Positions 36,712-46,493 of a stretch of DNA of 55,015 nt are shown here, piece by piece. Made by a program: the position numbers and the translations under genes. The DNA comes from Nitrospiria bacterium. GTDB taxonomy: Bacteria; Nitrospirota; Nitrospiria; DASWJH01. The stretch covers positions 1 to 55,015 of the forward strand of contig DASWJH010000038.1 in assembly GCA_036397255.1 (NCBI GenBank). The letters run 5' to 3'. Under the pieces are notes generated by a model. The model was not told where the DNA came from. It did not search any database and saw only the letters and a program-made list of their open reading frames with translations. Within the stretch, counting starts at the first letter, position 1. Each line of letters starts with the position of its first letter.

Positions 36712-37107
36712 TTAAATATTTTCGGCAATCCTCTCCTCCGTTCCACCCTGTATTTTTGTTCCGGCGCTCTGAAACCGGATTAACATTTCGGGAGCAATTC
36801 GAATGAAATATTCCAAAAAACAAATGAGAAAAAAAGTGGTTTCCAACATTTCCAAAAATTCCCCAAACACCTTTCCAAAATGGCGGACGGTTTGGGAATC
36901 CCAAGAAAAGGACTCGGCAACAAAATCAAACCCTCTTTCCATTCCCTCCACAAAATCGATTCCTATGGCAATGGCGAAAAAAACCAGAAGGAGCTCAAAA
37001 CTCATCAGGCTGATAAAAATAACCCTGATGAATTTTTCGGAGTGGACGGTCATCGAAAAGGAAGGGGAAGGAGATTTTAATTTGGAAGAAATATCTTTGG
37101 AAGCCAT
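36712..37107 (-). CDS. Small membrane protein of unknown function
   Basis: I take ATG 37107 as the start (131 residues); the frame extends six bases further through GTG and TTG. Two hydrophobic segments (around 28-48 and 90-110) flank a charged central part with DFVEGMERGFDFVAE. No ribosome site is clear, and I do not recognise the family. It follows the third prepilin gene by about 24 bases on the same strand, so it may be the last gene of the secretion/pilin operon. Confidence 0.55.
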   Translation of the reverse strand: MASKDISSKLKSPSPSFSMTVHSEKFIRVIFISLMSFELLLVFFAIAIGIDFVEGMERGFDFVAESFSWDSQTVRHFGKVFGEFLEMLETTFFLICFLEYFIRIAPEMLIRFQSAGTKIQGGTEERIAENI

Positions 37108-37131
37108 CACCAATTTTTTTAATCACGGACC

Positions 37132-37659
37132 TTATTTCTCAATGACCTTAAGATTCACAATGGCGGCACAGGGGGATTCCTCATTCTTTGCACTTTTTAT
37201 GTAGAGGAATAACCAGTCCCGATAGGTCTCCGCCTCTTCAAAGCATTGATACGCATCCGGAAATTCTCCGGTTTTGAGGGGAAGATCATCACTGGTACTC
37301 CGCACACCCACAATCACATTGTTCACCCCTAAAAGCTCAAAATCTTTTTTGGTCATAGGGTCTTTATACAGACGACGCAGGTAGTTTTTTTTTCCAAAAC
37401 CATCCCCCATCAAATCTTCCATCGAAGAGGGGTATTTTAGGGCACCGGGTTTATTAAAATATAAAGCAATGGCCCTTCGAATTTGATCCCCCCGGAAAAG
37501 CAGTTCCGCTTCCTTGTCCCGTTTCACAATGGTCTTCCATTGCTTTACCCCAATGGACGTTGAAATACCGATGATGACAATGGTGGCAAGAAGCACAAAA
37601 AGAGTAAATCCTTTTTGATTGAAAAGGATATTAAGGGTTCTTCGGGATTTTTTTTCCAC
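37132..37659 (-). CDS. Prepilin-like protein lacking Glu5
   Basis: 175 residues. The prepilin cleavage site and helix read QKGFTLFVLLATIVIIGI; cleavage after Gly17 would put Phe at +1. Position +5, normally glutamate, is Val, a feature of minor pseudopilins such as GspK. The C-terminal part has LYKDPMTKKDFELLG, the RIPKDPMTG-like block also found in the next two genes. It is the last pilin-type gene of the cluster, and would be processed by a peptidase not encoded here. Confidence 0.85.
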   Translation of the reverse strand: MEKKSRRTLNILFNQKGFTLFVLLATIVIIGISTSIGVKQWKTIVKRDKEAELLFRGDQIRRAIALYFNKPGALKYPSSMEDLMGDGFGKKNYLRRLYKDPMTKKDFELLGVNNVIVGVRSTSDDLPLKTGEFPDAYQCFEEAETYRDWLFLYIKSAKNEESPCAAIVNLKVIEK

Positions 37660-37740
37660 CTCACACCTAACTCCTTACGGGTTTACTTTTCTTGCCTCTA
37701 ACCTAGTGCCTCACCTTTACCCCTTTCGCCCCCCTTTTTT

Positions 37741-38157
37741 TTACCATTCATTATAGGGGGTCCCATCCGTTCCCACAAGATTACTTCCACTGTGAACATC
37801 ATAAACCCCCTGTTCATCTCCTTCTGCCTCCTCTAAAAATATTTCAATCCAGGTTTCTTTAGATTGGGTCATGGGATCCACCGGAATGGCTCTTAAGTAA
37901 CCCATTTCCACCAAATCCTCCAGGGCAGAAGGATAACTTCCGTGATCGGAGTAGTATTGATCCAGAAGATCCCGAAAAACAAAAAGATCTTCTTTTAGGG
38001 TTGCTTCTTTCGCTTTCAGTGTGGCCAATTGATAAGAGGGGATCGCAAGAGTCACCAAAATGCCAAGAATACTCAAAACCACTAATATTTCAAGCAATGT
38101 AAACCCGGCGTTCCTTTTTAATACCGGCAGACGCATTTCAAACCTATTTAATTTCAT
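37741..38157 (-). CDS. GspG-like type II secretion pseudopilin
   Basis: 138 residues. The prepilin motif AGFTLLEILVVLSILGIL has the processing glycine and Glu5. The C-terminal domain has LEDLVEMGYLRAIPVDPMTQ and ends in VGTDGTPYNEW, matching the GspG-like fold including the aromatic C-terminus. It should be part of a pseudopilus in the inner membrane and periplasm. It is 13 bases after a second GspG-like gene. Confidence 0.9.
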   Translation of the reverse strand: MKLNRFEMRLPVLKRNAGFTLLEILVVLSILGILVTLAIPSYQLATLKAKEATLKEDLFVFRDLLDQYYSDHGSYPSALEDLVEMGYLRAIPVDPMTQSKETWIEIFLEEAEGDEQGVYDVHSGSNLVGTDGTPYNEW

Positions 38158-38170
38158 TTTCCAGATACCC

Positions 38171-38683
38171 TCACCACTCCCGATAATGAACCCCGTCTAG
38201 CCCAACTCCTTCGCTGAGGGTGAAAACATCAAACACGTCATCCCCACACCACTCGGTTTCATCGGGAGGATCTTTATAACATCGAAGGCCCCATTCCCTT
38301 TCTCCGGTCATCGGGTCTTTTGGAATTCTGCGAAGGTACTTTCGTAACGTTCCTTTAACATCCCCACTGGGAGCCCCCTCCACCAAAATGTCTAAAGAAA
38401 CAGGGTAGCCGCTTTCACTATTGACCACATCACTTTCAAGACGTGAAATCTTTTTTGCCTCATAATCCCATCTAAACCGATCAATGGCAACCCGCATTTC
38501 CCTTAAACTTCTTCGAAGCTCCAGCTCTTTTCCCCTTTTGATGGTAATTTTTGATATCGGGAGTGCAATAGAGGCCAGTATAAAAATGACGGTCAGGGTA
38601 ATGATAATTTCAACAAGGGTAATCCCGCTCTGGGAATGGGAAAATGAAACCTGCCGGTAAAAACTGAAAAGTCCTTGTTTCAT
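38171..38683 (-). CDS. GspG-like pseudopilin, second copy
   Basis: 170 residues. The signal is SQSGITLVEIIITLTVIFIL, with the processing site after Gly19 and Glu5 present. The globular part has RRSLREMRVAIDRFRWDYE, LRRIPKDPMTGEREWGL and an aromatic end HYREW. The start overlaps the secretin stop by four bases. Two GspG-like proteins in a row and one Glu5-less copy suggest a non-standard pseudopilus. Confidence 0.88.
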   Translation of the reverse strand: MKQGLFSFYRQVSFSHSQSGITLVEIIITLTVIFILASIALPISKITIKRGKELELRRSLREMRVAIDRFRWDYEAKKISRLESDVVNSESGYPVSLDILVEGAPSGDVKGTLRKYLRRIPKDPMTGEREWGLRCYKDPPDETEWCGDDVFDVFTLSEGVGLDGVHYREW

Positions 38684-41199
38684 TGGACACGGATCTGTGC
38701 CTGCATGGATTGAATCGGGAGATAACCTTTTGCGGGGGTTAACATTTGGGGGTTTTCAAGAAAAATAGGAGAGGTGCCCACACCTTTTCCGGAAAAGGTC
38801 AATTGAATCAGATCTCCCGATCCCGAAATGCCCCGGGTATCCCCCAGGCGCTTTAAATGAATTTTAACTTTTCCCTGTCCATTGCTTGATGTGGTAAAAG
38901 AGGTTTGAACCCCACCTTGCCGGAGGAAAGAACCCTCCTGGGCACTTTTGAGGTGCAGGATTTCAGGATCATAAGAAAGGGTCAGCATCGCCTCGGACAT
39001 ACTGGGGATTTGATTGACCATGACCGCCATACCTAATTCCTGTTGAATGGTCAAGTTTCCCTCTTGAGGGCGAAACATGACTACGGTTTCTTTCTGGCTC
39101 TGAACGCCCGGAAAGGGTCCTAATTTGGAGCGGGGGAGAAAACCGGTTGGGGAAGGAGGAACGGGAGGCCGAGGGTTGTTTCGTGGCGCATTAAAGGATG
39201 AGGGTGGGACTCCGGGAACCGAAGGGGGAATAATCGATGGAGGAATTTGCCCGCGAGGAGGAGTCCCAGGAGATCTCCCGGTTCCCGGCGATGGGCTTTC
39301 CACAGGAATTTCTGGGAGCGGGGGAAGGCCATCGCTTTCCTTTAACCCCCCAAAGGGAGCAAAATCTGAAAATAGGGGTTTGGTAGAATAAGCCTCCCCC
39401 GTACCCGACCAAAACGACTGGATCGCCTCAGCAGGGGTCTCCAATCCCCGGACCACATGAGGGGTGATGGTCAAAAGCAAATCGATATTTTGTTTTTCGG
39501 TGTCCAATCCTGAAAAAAGGTAACCCAACACGGGAATATCACCTAACCCGGGGATTTTGTTGACCGACTTCTTCTCGTCCTCTTGAATGAGCCCCCCAAT
39601 CACCACCGTTTCCCCATCCCTAATATTTAATACGGTTTCCACGGAACGGTTTCCGAATTGAAATTGCGATTGGTTCTCCCCGAGTTCAACCCTGGGACCT
39701 AGCGTCGTAATATCCAAACTGAGTTTTACAGTCACATCATTATTTAAATGAATATTGGGTTTATCCACTGATAATTTGATCCCCGTATCTTTAAATTCAA
39801 TATTGGTGGTCACGTTGACGTTTTGGCTCACGGCCTGGGTACCGGTTCCTGAAGCAAACTGGGTTGAACTCAAAAGAATCGGGACCTTGTTTCCAATGTT
39901 AATTTTTGCGGATTCATTGTTGAGGATTCGGATTTTAGGATTGGCTAGTGTCTTTGCATCGGAGTTCGTTTTTAGAAAATCAATGATCACACTGGGAAGT
40001 GTGAAAAGATATGCCGCGGTTCCCAGATTGGTTAACTGTTCCACACTAATGGTTGTGGCTCCTGACGATGAGACTGTTCCCCCAGGAGGGGTCAGGGAAA
40101 ATTGGGCTTGATTGGAAGAAAAATTCCACCCCAATTTGCTCATTTTTTGTTCGTTGACTTCCAAAATTTCCACATCAAATGTCACCTCGGCAACTTTTCG
40201 ATCATTGGCATGAATAATCTTTTCGGCAAGCTCAATTTTCTCAGGAGTATCCCGCAAGACAATCGCATTGAGGTCATTGTTTACAAAGACCCGGCGGGTT
40301 TCCAACATGGTCCGAAGCAGGTTGACCATATCCTTTGCCGGAACGTTTGAGAGGTAAAAGGTCCGAATCAACAAATCTTGATACTGATCCACCTTTTGCT
40401 TAATTTTTGGAACGATGAGAATGGTTTCTTCATTGATTTTTTTCATGAAAAGGTTGTTGGTGGCCAGGATCAAATTCAATGCTTCATTAAAAGAAACGTC
40501 CCTTACAAAGATGGTCACATTATCATCACGGACATCCTTATCAAAAAGGATATTGATCCCTGAGGTTTTGGCCAGCAGTTCGAAGACCTCTTTCAACCGG
40601 GCATTTTGAAATTTAAGGGTAATGGGCTGTGTCGATTTTAAAGCTAATTCTCCCTCTGCTTTTTGTTTCTCCATAAGAGCATTAATTCTGATCAAACCCT
40701 CTTGTGCCAAAACATGGGAGGGATCCAACTCCAGCGCCTTCTCAAATTCAGAGATGGCATCATCAAATCTTGAAATGTTGGCAAACCGTTCTCCTAATTT
40801 GTAGAAGCTTTGGGCCTCTCTCAATTTCATGGCCCCCGCCAGGGAATTTTGATGTTCTTTTTTAGAGGGATCCAAGCTTAAGGCACGTTTAAATTCCTGA
40901 ATCGCCAATTCGATTTCCTTCTCTTGAAGCAGTTGTTTTCCCTGAACGAAGTGCAGAGCAGCAACCCGTTTTTTGGCTTCAATTAATTTTTCTCTAACTT
41001 CTAGATTGGTGGGATCCTTATCGAGGGCCATTTGGTAATGGATCAGGGACCCTTCCCAGTTTCCCTCCTCGGCAAACTGATCCCCCAGCCGAATCTCTTT
41101 CATGGAAACACAGCCCATCACCGAAAACACCACCAACCATACAAAAATTTGGGTTGCCCCTTTTACGAAACAGATTTTCAAAATTTTCTCCTTAATCAA
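38680..41199 (-). CDS. Secretin (GspD/PilQ-like) lipoprotein with TPR and cohesin-like domains
   Basis: 839 residues. The lipobox VMGC puts the lipid on Cys30. TPR repeats follow (about 35-180), then an STN/N0-like domain (190-265), an N1-type domain (about 275-335) and the secretin core (about 335-585) with VVIGGLIQEDEKKSVNKIPG and LLLTITPHVV. A Pro-rich linker (about 615-690) leads to a C-terminal beta domain (about 695-839) with MLTLSYDPEILHLKSAQEG, typical of cohesin-like folds. It forms the outer-membrane channel for a type II or type IV pilus-like system. The TPR-secretin-cohesin layout is known from Deltaproteobacteria and Nitrospirae annotations but is not the classical GspD. Confidence 0.9.
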   Translation of the reverse strand: MIKEKILKICFVKGATQIFVWLVVFSVMGCVSMKEIRLGDQFAEEGNWEGSLIHYQMALDKDPTNLEVREKLIEAKKRVAALHFVQGKQLLQEKEIELAIQEFKRALSLDPSKKEHQNSLAGAMKLREAQSFYKLGERFANISRFDDAISEFEKALELDPSHVLAQEGLIRINALMEKQKAEGELALKSTQPITLKFQNARLKEVFELLAKTSGINILFDKDVRDDNVTIFVRDVSFNEALNLILATNNLFMKKINEETILIVPKIKQKVDQYQDLLIRTFYLSNVPAKDMVNLLRTMLETRRVFVNNDLNAIVLRDTPEKIELAEKIIHANDRKVAEVTFDVEILEVNEQKMSKLGWNFSSNQAQFSLTPPGGTVSSSGATTISVEQLTNLGTAAYLFTLPSVIIDFLKTNSDAKTLANPKIRILNNESAKINIGNKVPILLSSTQFASGTGTQAVSQNVNVTTNIEFKDTGIKLSVDKPNIHLNNDVTVKLSLDITTLGPRVELGENQSQFQFGNRSVETVLNIRDGETVVIGGLIQEDEKKSVNKIPGLGDIPVLGYLFSGLDTEKQNIDLLLTITPHVVRGLETPAEAIQSFWSGTGEAYSTKPLFSDFAPFGGLKESDGLPPLPEIPVESPSPGTGRSPGTPPRGQIPPSIIPPSVPGVPPSSFNAPRNNPRPPVPPSPTGFLPRSKLGPFPGVQSQKETVVMFRPQEGNLTIQQELGMAVMVNQIPSMSEAMLTLSYDPEILHLKSAQEGSFLRQGGVQTSFTTSSNGQGKVKIHLKRLGDTRGISGSGDLIQLTFSGKGVGTSPIFLENPQMLTPAKGYLPIQSMQAQIRVQ

Positions 41200-41398
41200 G
41201 GTCCGATTTTTAAAGAAACTTTTTTTATTTTTCCGAACATTACGAAAATGACTTATGAAGTCTTCTTTAGAAGACCCTCCACCCTAACCCATATTTTTCT
41301 GACCGGAACGGTAAATGTTTCAGCCGGGTCTTGAAATTTCAAAATGTATTTCTTAATAGCCTCCAGCACTTTATAAAACCGAACCATCCGGTTCGGGG

Positions 41399-41944
41399 TC
41401 ATTCAACCACAATGGTCACCTCTACGTTCGTCCCAGGATCCATTAAAACCACCCTCCCTTGACTCAACTCCTTCAAAAGATATTGGTTTTGAATCAAATC
41501 CCCTTGATGTGCAATAAACAGCTCTCCTTCTCTGCTTAAAAAAACTTCTTCCCGGTTTCCCTTATTTAAAAAACCCAAAACCCTAAACTGACTTAAATTC
41601 TGCCGTGCATGTTCAGCGGCTATCTCTTCGGGAGTGGGTATATAGAGGGTCGTCGTGGGAGGGGGAGCCAGGGTGGTAGTGGTGGTGGTGGCTTTAAAGA
41701 ACCTCACGGTTTTAAAAATATCCTTGGGCTTCTTCCATTCCACCTGTTGCCTTTTTTCTAGAAGATCCAGCTGAAGCGCAAAGGTTTCCTCTCTATTGGG
41801 TTGCTTCGTTTCCCCTCCCTTTGCGAAGGTTAACGGCACCCTTTTTTGGGGTTCAGAGCGTGTCCACTGATAAACGATGATGAGCACCCAAAGGCCTAGG
41901 AACACCACCAGGATTAATCTCATATATTCCTGGCGACGTTTCAC
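41399..41944 (-). CDS. GspC/PilP-like inner-membrane component
   Basis: 181 residues. One membrane helix near the N-terminus (LILVVFLGLWVLIIVY), a charged periplasmic linker containing six threonines in a row, and a C-terminal beta part (FRVLGFLNKGNREEVFLS to VVLMDPGTNVEVTIVVE) that matches the small HR-type domain of GspC/PilP proteins. It lies 199 bases upstream of the secretin, which such proteins contact. The Thr linker is like those of the lipoprotein at 7059-8237. Confidence 0.7.
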   Translation of the reverse strand: MKRRQEYMRLILVVFLGLWVLIIVYQWTRSEPQKRVPLTFAKGGETKQPNREETFALQLDLLEKRQQVEWKKPKDIFKTVRFFKATTTTTTLAPPPTTTLYIPTPEEIAAEHARQNLSQFRVLGFLNKGNREEVFLSREGELFIAHQGDLIQNQYLLKELSQGRVVLMDPGTNVEVTIVVE

Positions 41945-42070
41945 GAAAACTCCTTTTCATTAAAAAATGGAAAACGCTTTACGGTACGTTTTGGCGGGAA
42001 AAATTGCAAAGTGAGCTCCCTCACATAAGTGATTGCCATTGTAGCACTTTAGAGTGCCGCTGGCAAACCA

Positions 42071-44230
42071 TTAACCCCCGGATAATCGCCTCACTCTCTC
42101 TTGAATCTCCTGGTATAAAGGCCCTTCTTGGGGGCCTTGGGATAAAAGGATTTTATATTCTTGTTGGGCCTCCTTCAAGCTCCCCGCCTTCTCTAATAAA
42201 AGGGCCAGGGAATAACGCGCTTGGACATGGGTGGAATGATACTGGACTGCCAGCCGATAGGCCTGCATGGCTTCTGAGACCTGTTCCAACCTCTCCAGCG
42301 TTTTTCCAGCCCGAAAATGAATCTCCCCGTTTTGAGGCTGATAATCCATGGCTTTTCGAAACGCCAACAGCGCCTCTTTCCATTGATGAGAAGAAAATAA
42401 CCGCCCTCCTTTTCTGAAATAAATACCCCCCAAATTCACCTGAGCATTTTGGACGGTGGGAGAGGAAATTCCTGATGAAAGGGACAAAAACCGCTCATAT
42501 GCCGTCAAGGCCCTCCCCTCATTTCCAAGCCTTAACTCCAATTGCCCTAATTCAAAATAGGCCTGTTGATAATAAGGGTTTAGGTCAATGGCTTTTTGGA
42601 AAAAATACTTGGCACGATTGAAGCGTTCACCCTCACTTTTGAAAGGCCCTTCATTTGAGTCCCACTGATAGGTGTAAAGAAATCCCAGTGCATAATAAAC
42701 ATAGGGAGAGGCCACCCCCGTATTGAGGGATTGCAGGAACTTTTTTTCCGCATCCTGATTTTTTCCCTGACGCATCTGGGTAATTCCAAAACTGGTTAAG
42801 GTGGCGGCCATTTCCTCCGGCTTTTTTGAAAGGGCCAAGGCCAATTGAAATTCCCTTTCGGCTTGAGAATAGGTTCCGTTTTCATGGAAAACCAGGCCCA
42901 GGTTTTGGTGCGGCAGCCAAGATTGAGGGTTTTTTTCCGCCGTTTCCTTCCAAAAGGTCTGGTTGTTCTCCCAAATCGGAAGACGCTGCCAAGTCAGAAA
43001 CATCAATCCGATCAACATGAAGGCAAATGGGGCCATGAAAAAGAGAAAAAGTGCCGAAACTCCTTTTTCCGTTGACCTCCTTCCCTGCAAAAAACGAAAT
43101 CCAAACAAAAAGAGACCCCCGATGAGGAATGACACCCCCATAGAAGGAATGTAAAGGTAACGCTCCGCTAAAGGTGTTGGAACACCGGTCAATGCGATCA
43201 GAGCTGAAGGAAAAAGAGTGGCCAAAACCCAAAAACTTCCCAAAAAAAGAAACTCCTTTTTTTTGACTAAACCGATTAGGACCATACCCAAGAAAAACCC
43301 CATTAACCCCAAGGACAAAATGTCAAAAGAAATGGAATCAGGGAGAACATCAATAAATGCGTTAAAATCAAAGGGCCCAATCATCTTCCAGATATAAAAA
43401 CCATAAGCCAAAAAAATCCTTATTCCCCCATCCCATAGTGATGTAAATACCCAAAGATGATCTCCCACAAAACTTTGCATGGCCCAATTGCGTACTAAAA
43501 AATACCCAATCACTACCAAAACCGGTAAAATAGAAATTCGAATCATTTTATTCCAGAGCCTCCCCCCTTTCTCTTTTCTCCAGAACAATGGAACAAAGGG
43601 AAAAATCAATAACAACGAAATTGACGTCTCTTTACTTAAAAGAGCGAAAAGGAAAAAGACAGAAGACCCCATATCAAAAAACCATTTTTTCTTTCCTTCC
43701 CCGTGATTTAAAACAAACAGCAATGAAACCAGCATAAAAAATCCCGATATCACATCGCTTCGCCCGGACATCCAGGCAACCGATTCGATATGCATGGGGT
43801 GAACACCAAAAAACAGGCTGGACATCCAGGCACCCCAAGGGATTCCCCGAAATTCTCCAAACAGGTTTCGGGAAAGAAAAAAAACCAGTAGTGTACAGGC
43901 TAAATGAAATAATAGAACGGTCAGGTGATAACCCCATGGGTTAAAACCCCATAAGGTCCGATCAAAAAGATAAGACACGTAGATTAAGGGACGGTAATAA
44001 CGGTCATAAAATTGTCCGACCTTTTCACCCGGGAAAAAGGCATCCCAATAGGTTTGAAAAGCCGGAAGCTGACTTTGTAAATAGATGGTATCATCCCAAA
44101 CGAATTGGAATTGCAGTACCGATCCGTAAAGCAGGAGAGTGATCCCTACCGGAAAAAGGGCAAACCCATAGGTTTTCCATCCCCCCCCGATTCCTAACGG
44201 GGAAAACCCTTCTTTTCGCGTTAATCTCAC
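42071..44230 (-). CDS. TMTC-like membrane mannosyltransferase with TPR repeats (copy 2)
   Basis: 719 residues. About ten membrane helices in the first 420 residues, with FVWDDTIYL in the first periplasmic loop (the acidic motif of GT-C enzymes), HPMHIESVAWMSGRSDV and the AERYLYIPSMG block typical of TMTC/DUF1736 O-mannosyltransferases. The last 290 residues are TPR repeats (AEREFQLALALSKK, AYFELGQLELRLGN, ALLAFRKAMDY). It should transfer a lipid-linked sugar to protein. It starts four bases inside the paralogous gene upstream and lies next to the secretin/pilin genes, so those could be its acceptors (inference). Confidence 0.85.
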   Translation of the reverse strand: MRLTRKEGFSPLGIGGGWKTYGFALFPVGITLLLYGSVLQFQFVWDDTIYLQSQLPAFQTYWDAFFPGEKVGQFYDRYYRPLIYVSYLFDRTLWGFNPWGYHLTVLLFHLACTLLVFFLSRNLFGEFRGIPWGAWMSSLFFGVHPMHIESVAWMSGRSDVISGFFMLVSLLFVLNHGEGKKKWFFDMGSSVFFLFALLSKETSISLLLIFPFVPLFWRKEKGGRLWNKMIRISILPVLVVIGYFLVRNWAMQSFVGDHLWVFTSLWDGGIRIFLAYGFYIWKMIGPFDFNAFIDVLPDSISFDILSLGLMGFFLGMVLIGLVKKKEFLFLGSFWVLATLFPSALIALTGVPTPLAERYLYIPSMGVSFLIGGLFLFGFRFLQGRRSTEKGVSALFLFFMAPFAFMLIGLMFLTWQRLPIWENNQTFWKETAEKNPQSWLPHQNLGLVFHENGTYSQAEREFQLALALSKKPEEMAATLTSFGITQMRQGKNQDAEKKFLQSLNTGVASPYVYYALGFLYTYQWDSNEGPFKSEGERFNRAKYFFQKAIDLNPYYQQAYFELGQLELRLGNEGRALTAYERFLSLSSGISSPTVQNAQVNLGGIYFRKGGRLFSSHQWKEALLAFRKAMDYQPQNGEIHFRAGKTLERLEQVSEAMQAYRLAVQYHSTHVQARYSLALLLEKAGSLKEAQQEYKILLSQGPQEGPLYQEIQERVRRLSGG

Positions 44231-46326
44231 CTTCCCAGCTGCTCCAATCGTGAGACTTCCGTTTTCACCCTATCTAAAAGCAGGGAATCCCCCTTCCAAT
44301 GTTGAAGAAAGAACTGGTAGGATTCGATAGCGAGTTGATATTGTTTCTTTTGGGTATAAATTTGACCCAGCTGGTAGTAGGCTTCGGCAAAAGTTCCCTT
44401 TCTTTGAACCGCCGCACGGAGGTGGCCGAGGGCTTCTTCCACACTCCCCTTGGAGAGGAGGAGGTTTGCCAACTGGTAATGGGCTTCAGCAAAGCCGGGA
44501 TCCTTCTCAATGGCAACCCGGTAAAGAACCATCGCACGATCGGTTTCTCCCTTCTGTACAAAGCCATTGGCTTTGAGAACATCCATCAGAGCCATTTGTC
44601 TTTTGGCCGTTTGAACTTTCTCGGCCCCTGGTGGCCCCAATTCAACCACCTTGTTCAGGTGTTCCCGGGCAAGGACCTCATCCCCCAGAACCCTTCGCAA
44701 AGAGCCGGCCGCCAAAAATGCATCGATATAAAATGGGTTATATTCCAAGGCTTTTTCGAAATGATAAACTGCTTTTTTCAATTGATTCGTATCTGCGGTC
44801 ATGGAATGGGTGCCCGGGTCCACCTGATAGAGAAAACCCAAATTATATTGAAGATAGGCCGAGGCTTCATCGTAGGTTAAAGCCCCTTTTAAATGAATTT
44901 TCGCTTTTTCGTAGGCTTTTTGCTTTAGCGCATCGATGCCTAGACTGGTGAGTGTTTGCTGTCGCTCATGATTATCATTGGTGAGCCCAAGGGCTTTCAG
45001 GAACTCATTTTCCGCCTCTTGAAACCTCCCCTCTTCGGAATAAGCCAAAGCCAAATTCTGATGACTTCCCCACCGTTCTGGAATTTCTCGAACCGTGGCC
45101 TCCCAAAACCGTAAATCACTCTCCCATACCGGTGTCCTGGCCAAGGATTGAAACCCCATCCACGCCACGGGAATTAAAAGGATCGGGAGGATTTTCCATG
45201 AAAAGGACATTTTCCCTGCACCTACCCCAATCCAGTAAGCCAGTAACAGAATACCCCCCGCGGAGGGGATATATATATACCGTTCGGCCACGGGAGTTGC
45301 CGGAAAACTGGCCGAAATCAATAAGGCGGGAGCGAGGCCCATCCACCACCAACCCATCAGAAGAAGAGAGGGATCCACCCGTCTTTTTTGAATGGCTAAA
45401 ACCAAGAGCCCTATTGAAATGGCCACGCTGATAAAAGCAAACATTCCCAGGAAAAGGGTATGGGGAAGATTGGGAAAGGCGGATAAATGAAATGGCCATA
45501 ATAATAACTTTAAATAAAAACCTGAAGCAAACCATCCCTCCATCCATAGGGCGGACAACGTGGGCCACTGAAAGTCCACCGAGGGGGTTACCTCACCTAA
45601 AGCCACCGATCGCATAATGGCCCAAATGCCCAACGAAACCAAAAAAGGCAACCCCATCATGAGAAGGTCCTTCCAATGGATGGCCCCCCTGTCTTTCCCC
45701 CAAAAAACCAATGGGAAAAGAAACACTAAAAGCAGCGTGGCCTCTTTACTTAAGATGGAAAGAAGATAGAAAAAGGAAGCACTCCAAAGGAAAAGCCAAG
45801 CGTTTCGTTCCGCAAACTTTAAAAACAATAAAAAAGAAACAAGAAAAAAACAAAGGGCCATCATATCGCCCCGGCCCGAAACCCAGGCCACCGACTCCAC
45901 ATGAGCCGGATGAACGGCAAAGAAAAGAGAAGCCCAAAAACCGACCCACCTTCCCACAGAGGCATCACCGATTAAAGTCTTCCCTAAAAAGAAGATAAGA
46001 ATCGTATTTCCCAAATGAAAAAATAGATTGGTTAAATGAAAACCGAAGGGATCCACCTTCCAAAAAAAAGTATCCCAAAGATAGCTCGCATAAACCATGG
46101 GCCGGTATGACCGTTGGCTCAACCCATGAACCCCTTTTTCCGGGAAAAAAGCATCTTCCAAACTTTGAAACGCCGAAATCTGCTGTTCAATGACCACGCG
46201 GTCATCCCAGACAAAACCAAACCGAAGGCTTTGGGCATAGACCAAACCAGCGATCAAAAAAGGGATCATCCAAATAAAGGAATGGGCCTGATGGATTGAA
46301 AAAAAATGGAGGTTAAAATGTTTCAT
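44227..46326 (-). CDS. TMTC-like membrane mannosyltransferase with TPR repeats (copy 1)
   Basis: 699 residues, same plan as the next gene: FVWDDRVVIEQQ, HPAHVESVAWVSGRGDMM, VAERYIYIPSAGG in a polytopic first half, then TPR units (ALAYSEEGRFQEAENEFLKA-type helices) to the end. The two copies are clearly related yet differ along the whole length, so the duplication is not recent. They overlap by four bases and are probably translated together, perhaps with different acceptor or sugar specificities. Confidence 0.85.
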   Translation of the reverse strand: MKHFNLHFFSIHQAHSFIWMIPFLIAGLVYAQSLRFGFVWDDRVVIEQQISAFQSLEDAFFPEKGVHGLSQRSYRPMVYASYLWDTFFWKVDPFGFHLTNLFFHLGNTILIFFLGKTLIGDASVGRWVGFWASLFFAVHPAHVESVAWVSGRGDMMALCFFLVSFLLFLKFAERNAWLFLWSASFFYLLSILSKEATLLLVFLFPLVFWGKDRGAIHWKDLLMMGLPFLVSLGIWAIMRSVALGEVTPSVDFQWPTLSALWMEGWFASGFYLKLLLWPFHLSAFPNLPHTLFLGMFAFISVAISIGLLVLAIQKRRVDPSLLLMGWWWMGLAPALLISASFPATPVAERYIYIPSAGGILLLAYWIGVGAGKMSFSWKILPILLIPVAWMGFQSLARTPVWESDLRFWEATVREIPERWGSHQNLALAYSEEGRFQEAENEFLKALGLTNDNHERQQTLTSLGIDALKQKAYEKAKIHLKGALTYDEASAYLQYNLGFLYQVDPGTHSMTADTNQLKKAVYHFEKALEYNPFYIDAFLAAGSLRRVLGDEVLAREHLNKVVELGPPGAEKVQTAKRQMALMDVLKANGFVQKGETDRAMVLYRVAIEKDPGFAEAHYQLANLLLSKGSVEEALGHLRAAVQRKGTFAEAYYQLGQIYTQKKQYQLAIESYQFFLQHWKGDSLLLDRVKTEVSRLEQLGR

Positions 46327-46493
46327 GGGTCTATGATTTCAAACACCTTTTCCGAATAAGGGGAATTTTGAAAAACGTTATTCCAGAGAAAGGATGGATC
46401 TCCCATCCGAGCCGGAAACCATGGGAAACCCAGTGAAAATAAAAGGGCCGACAAAGGGAGGGGGAAAAAAACCGTTAGGCGTTTTCTCACCCA

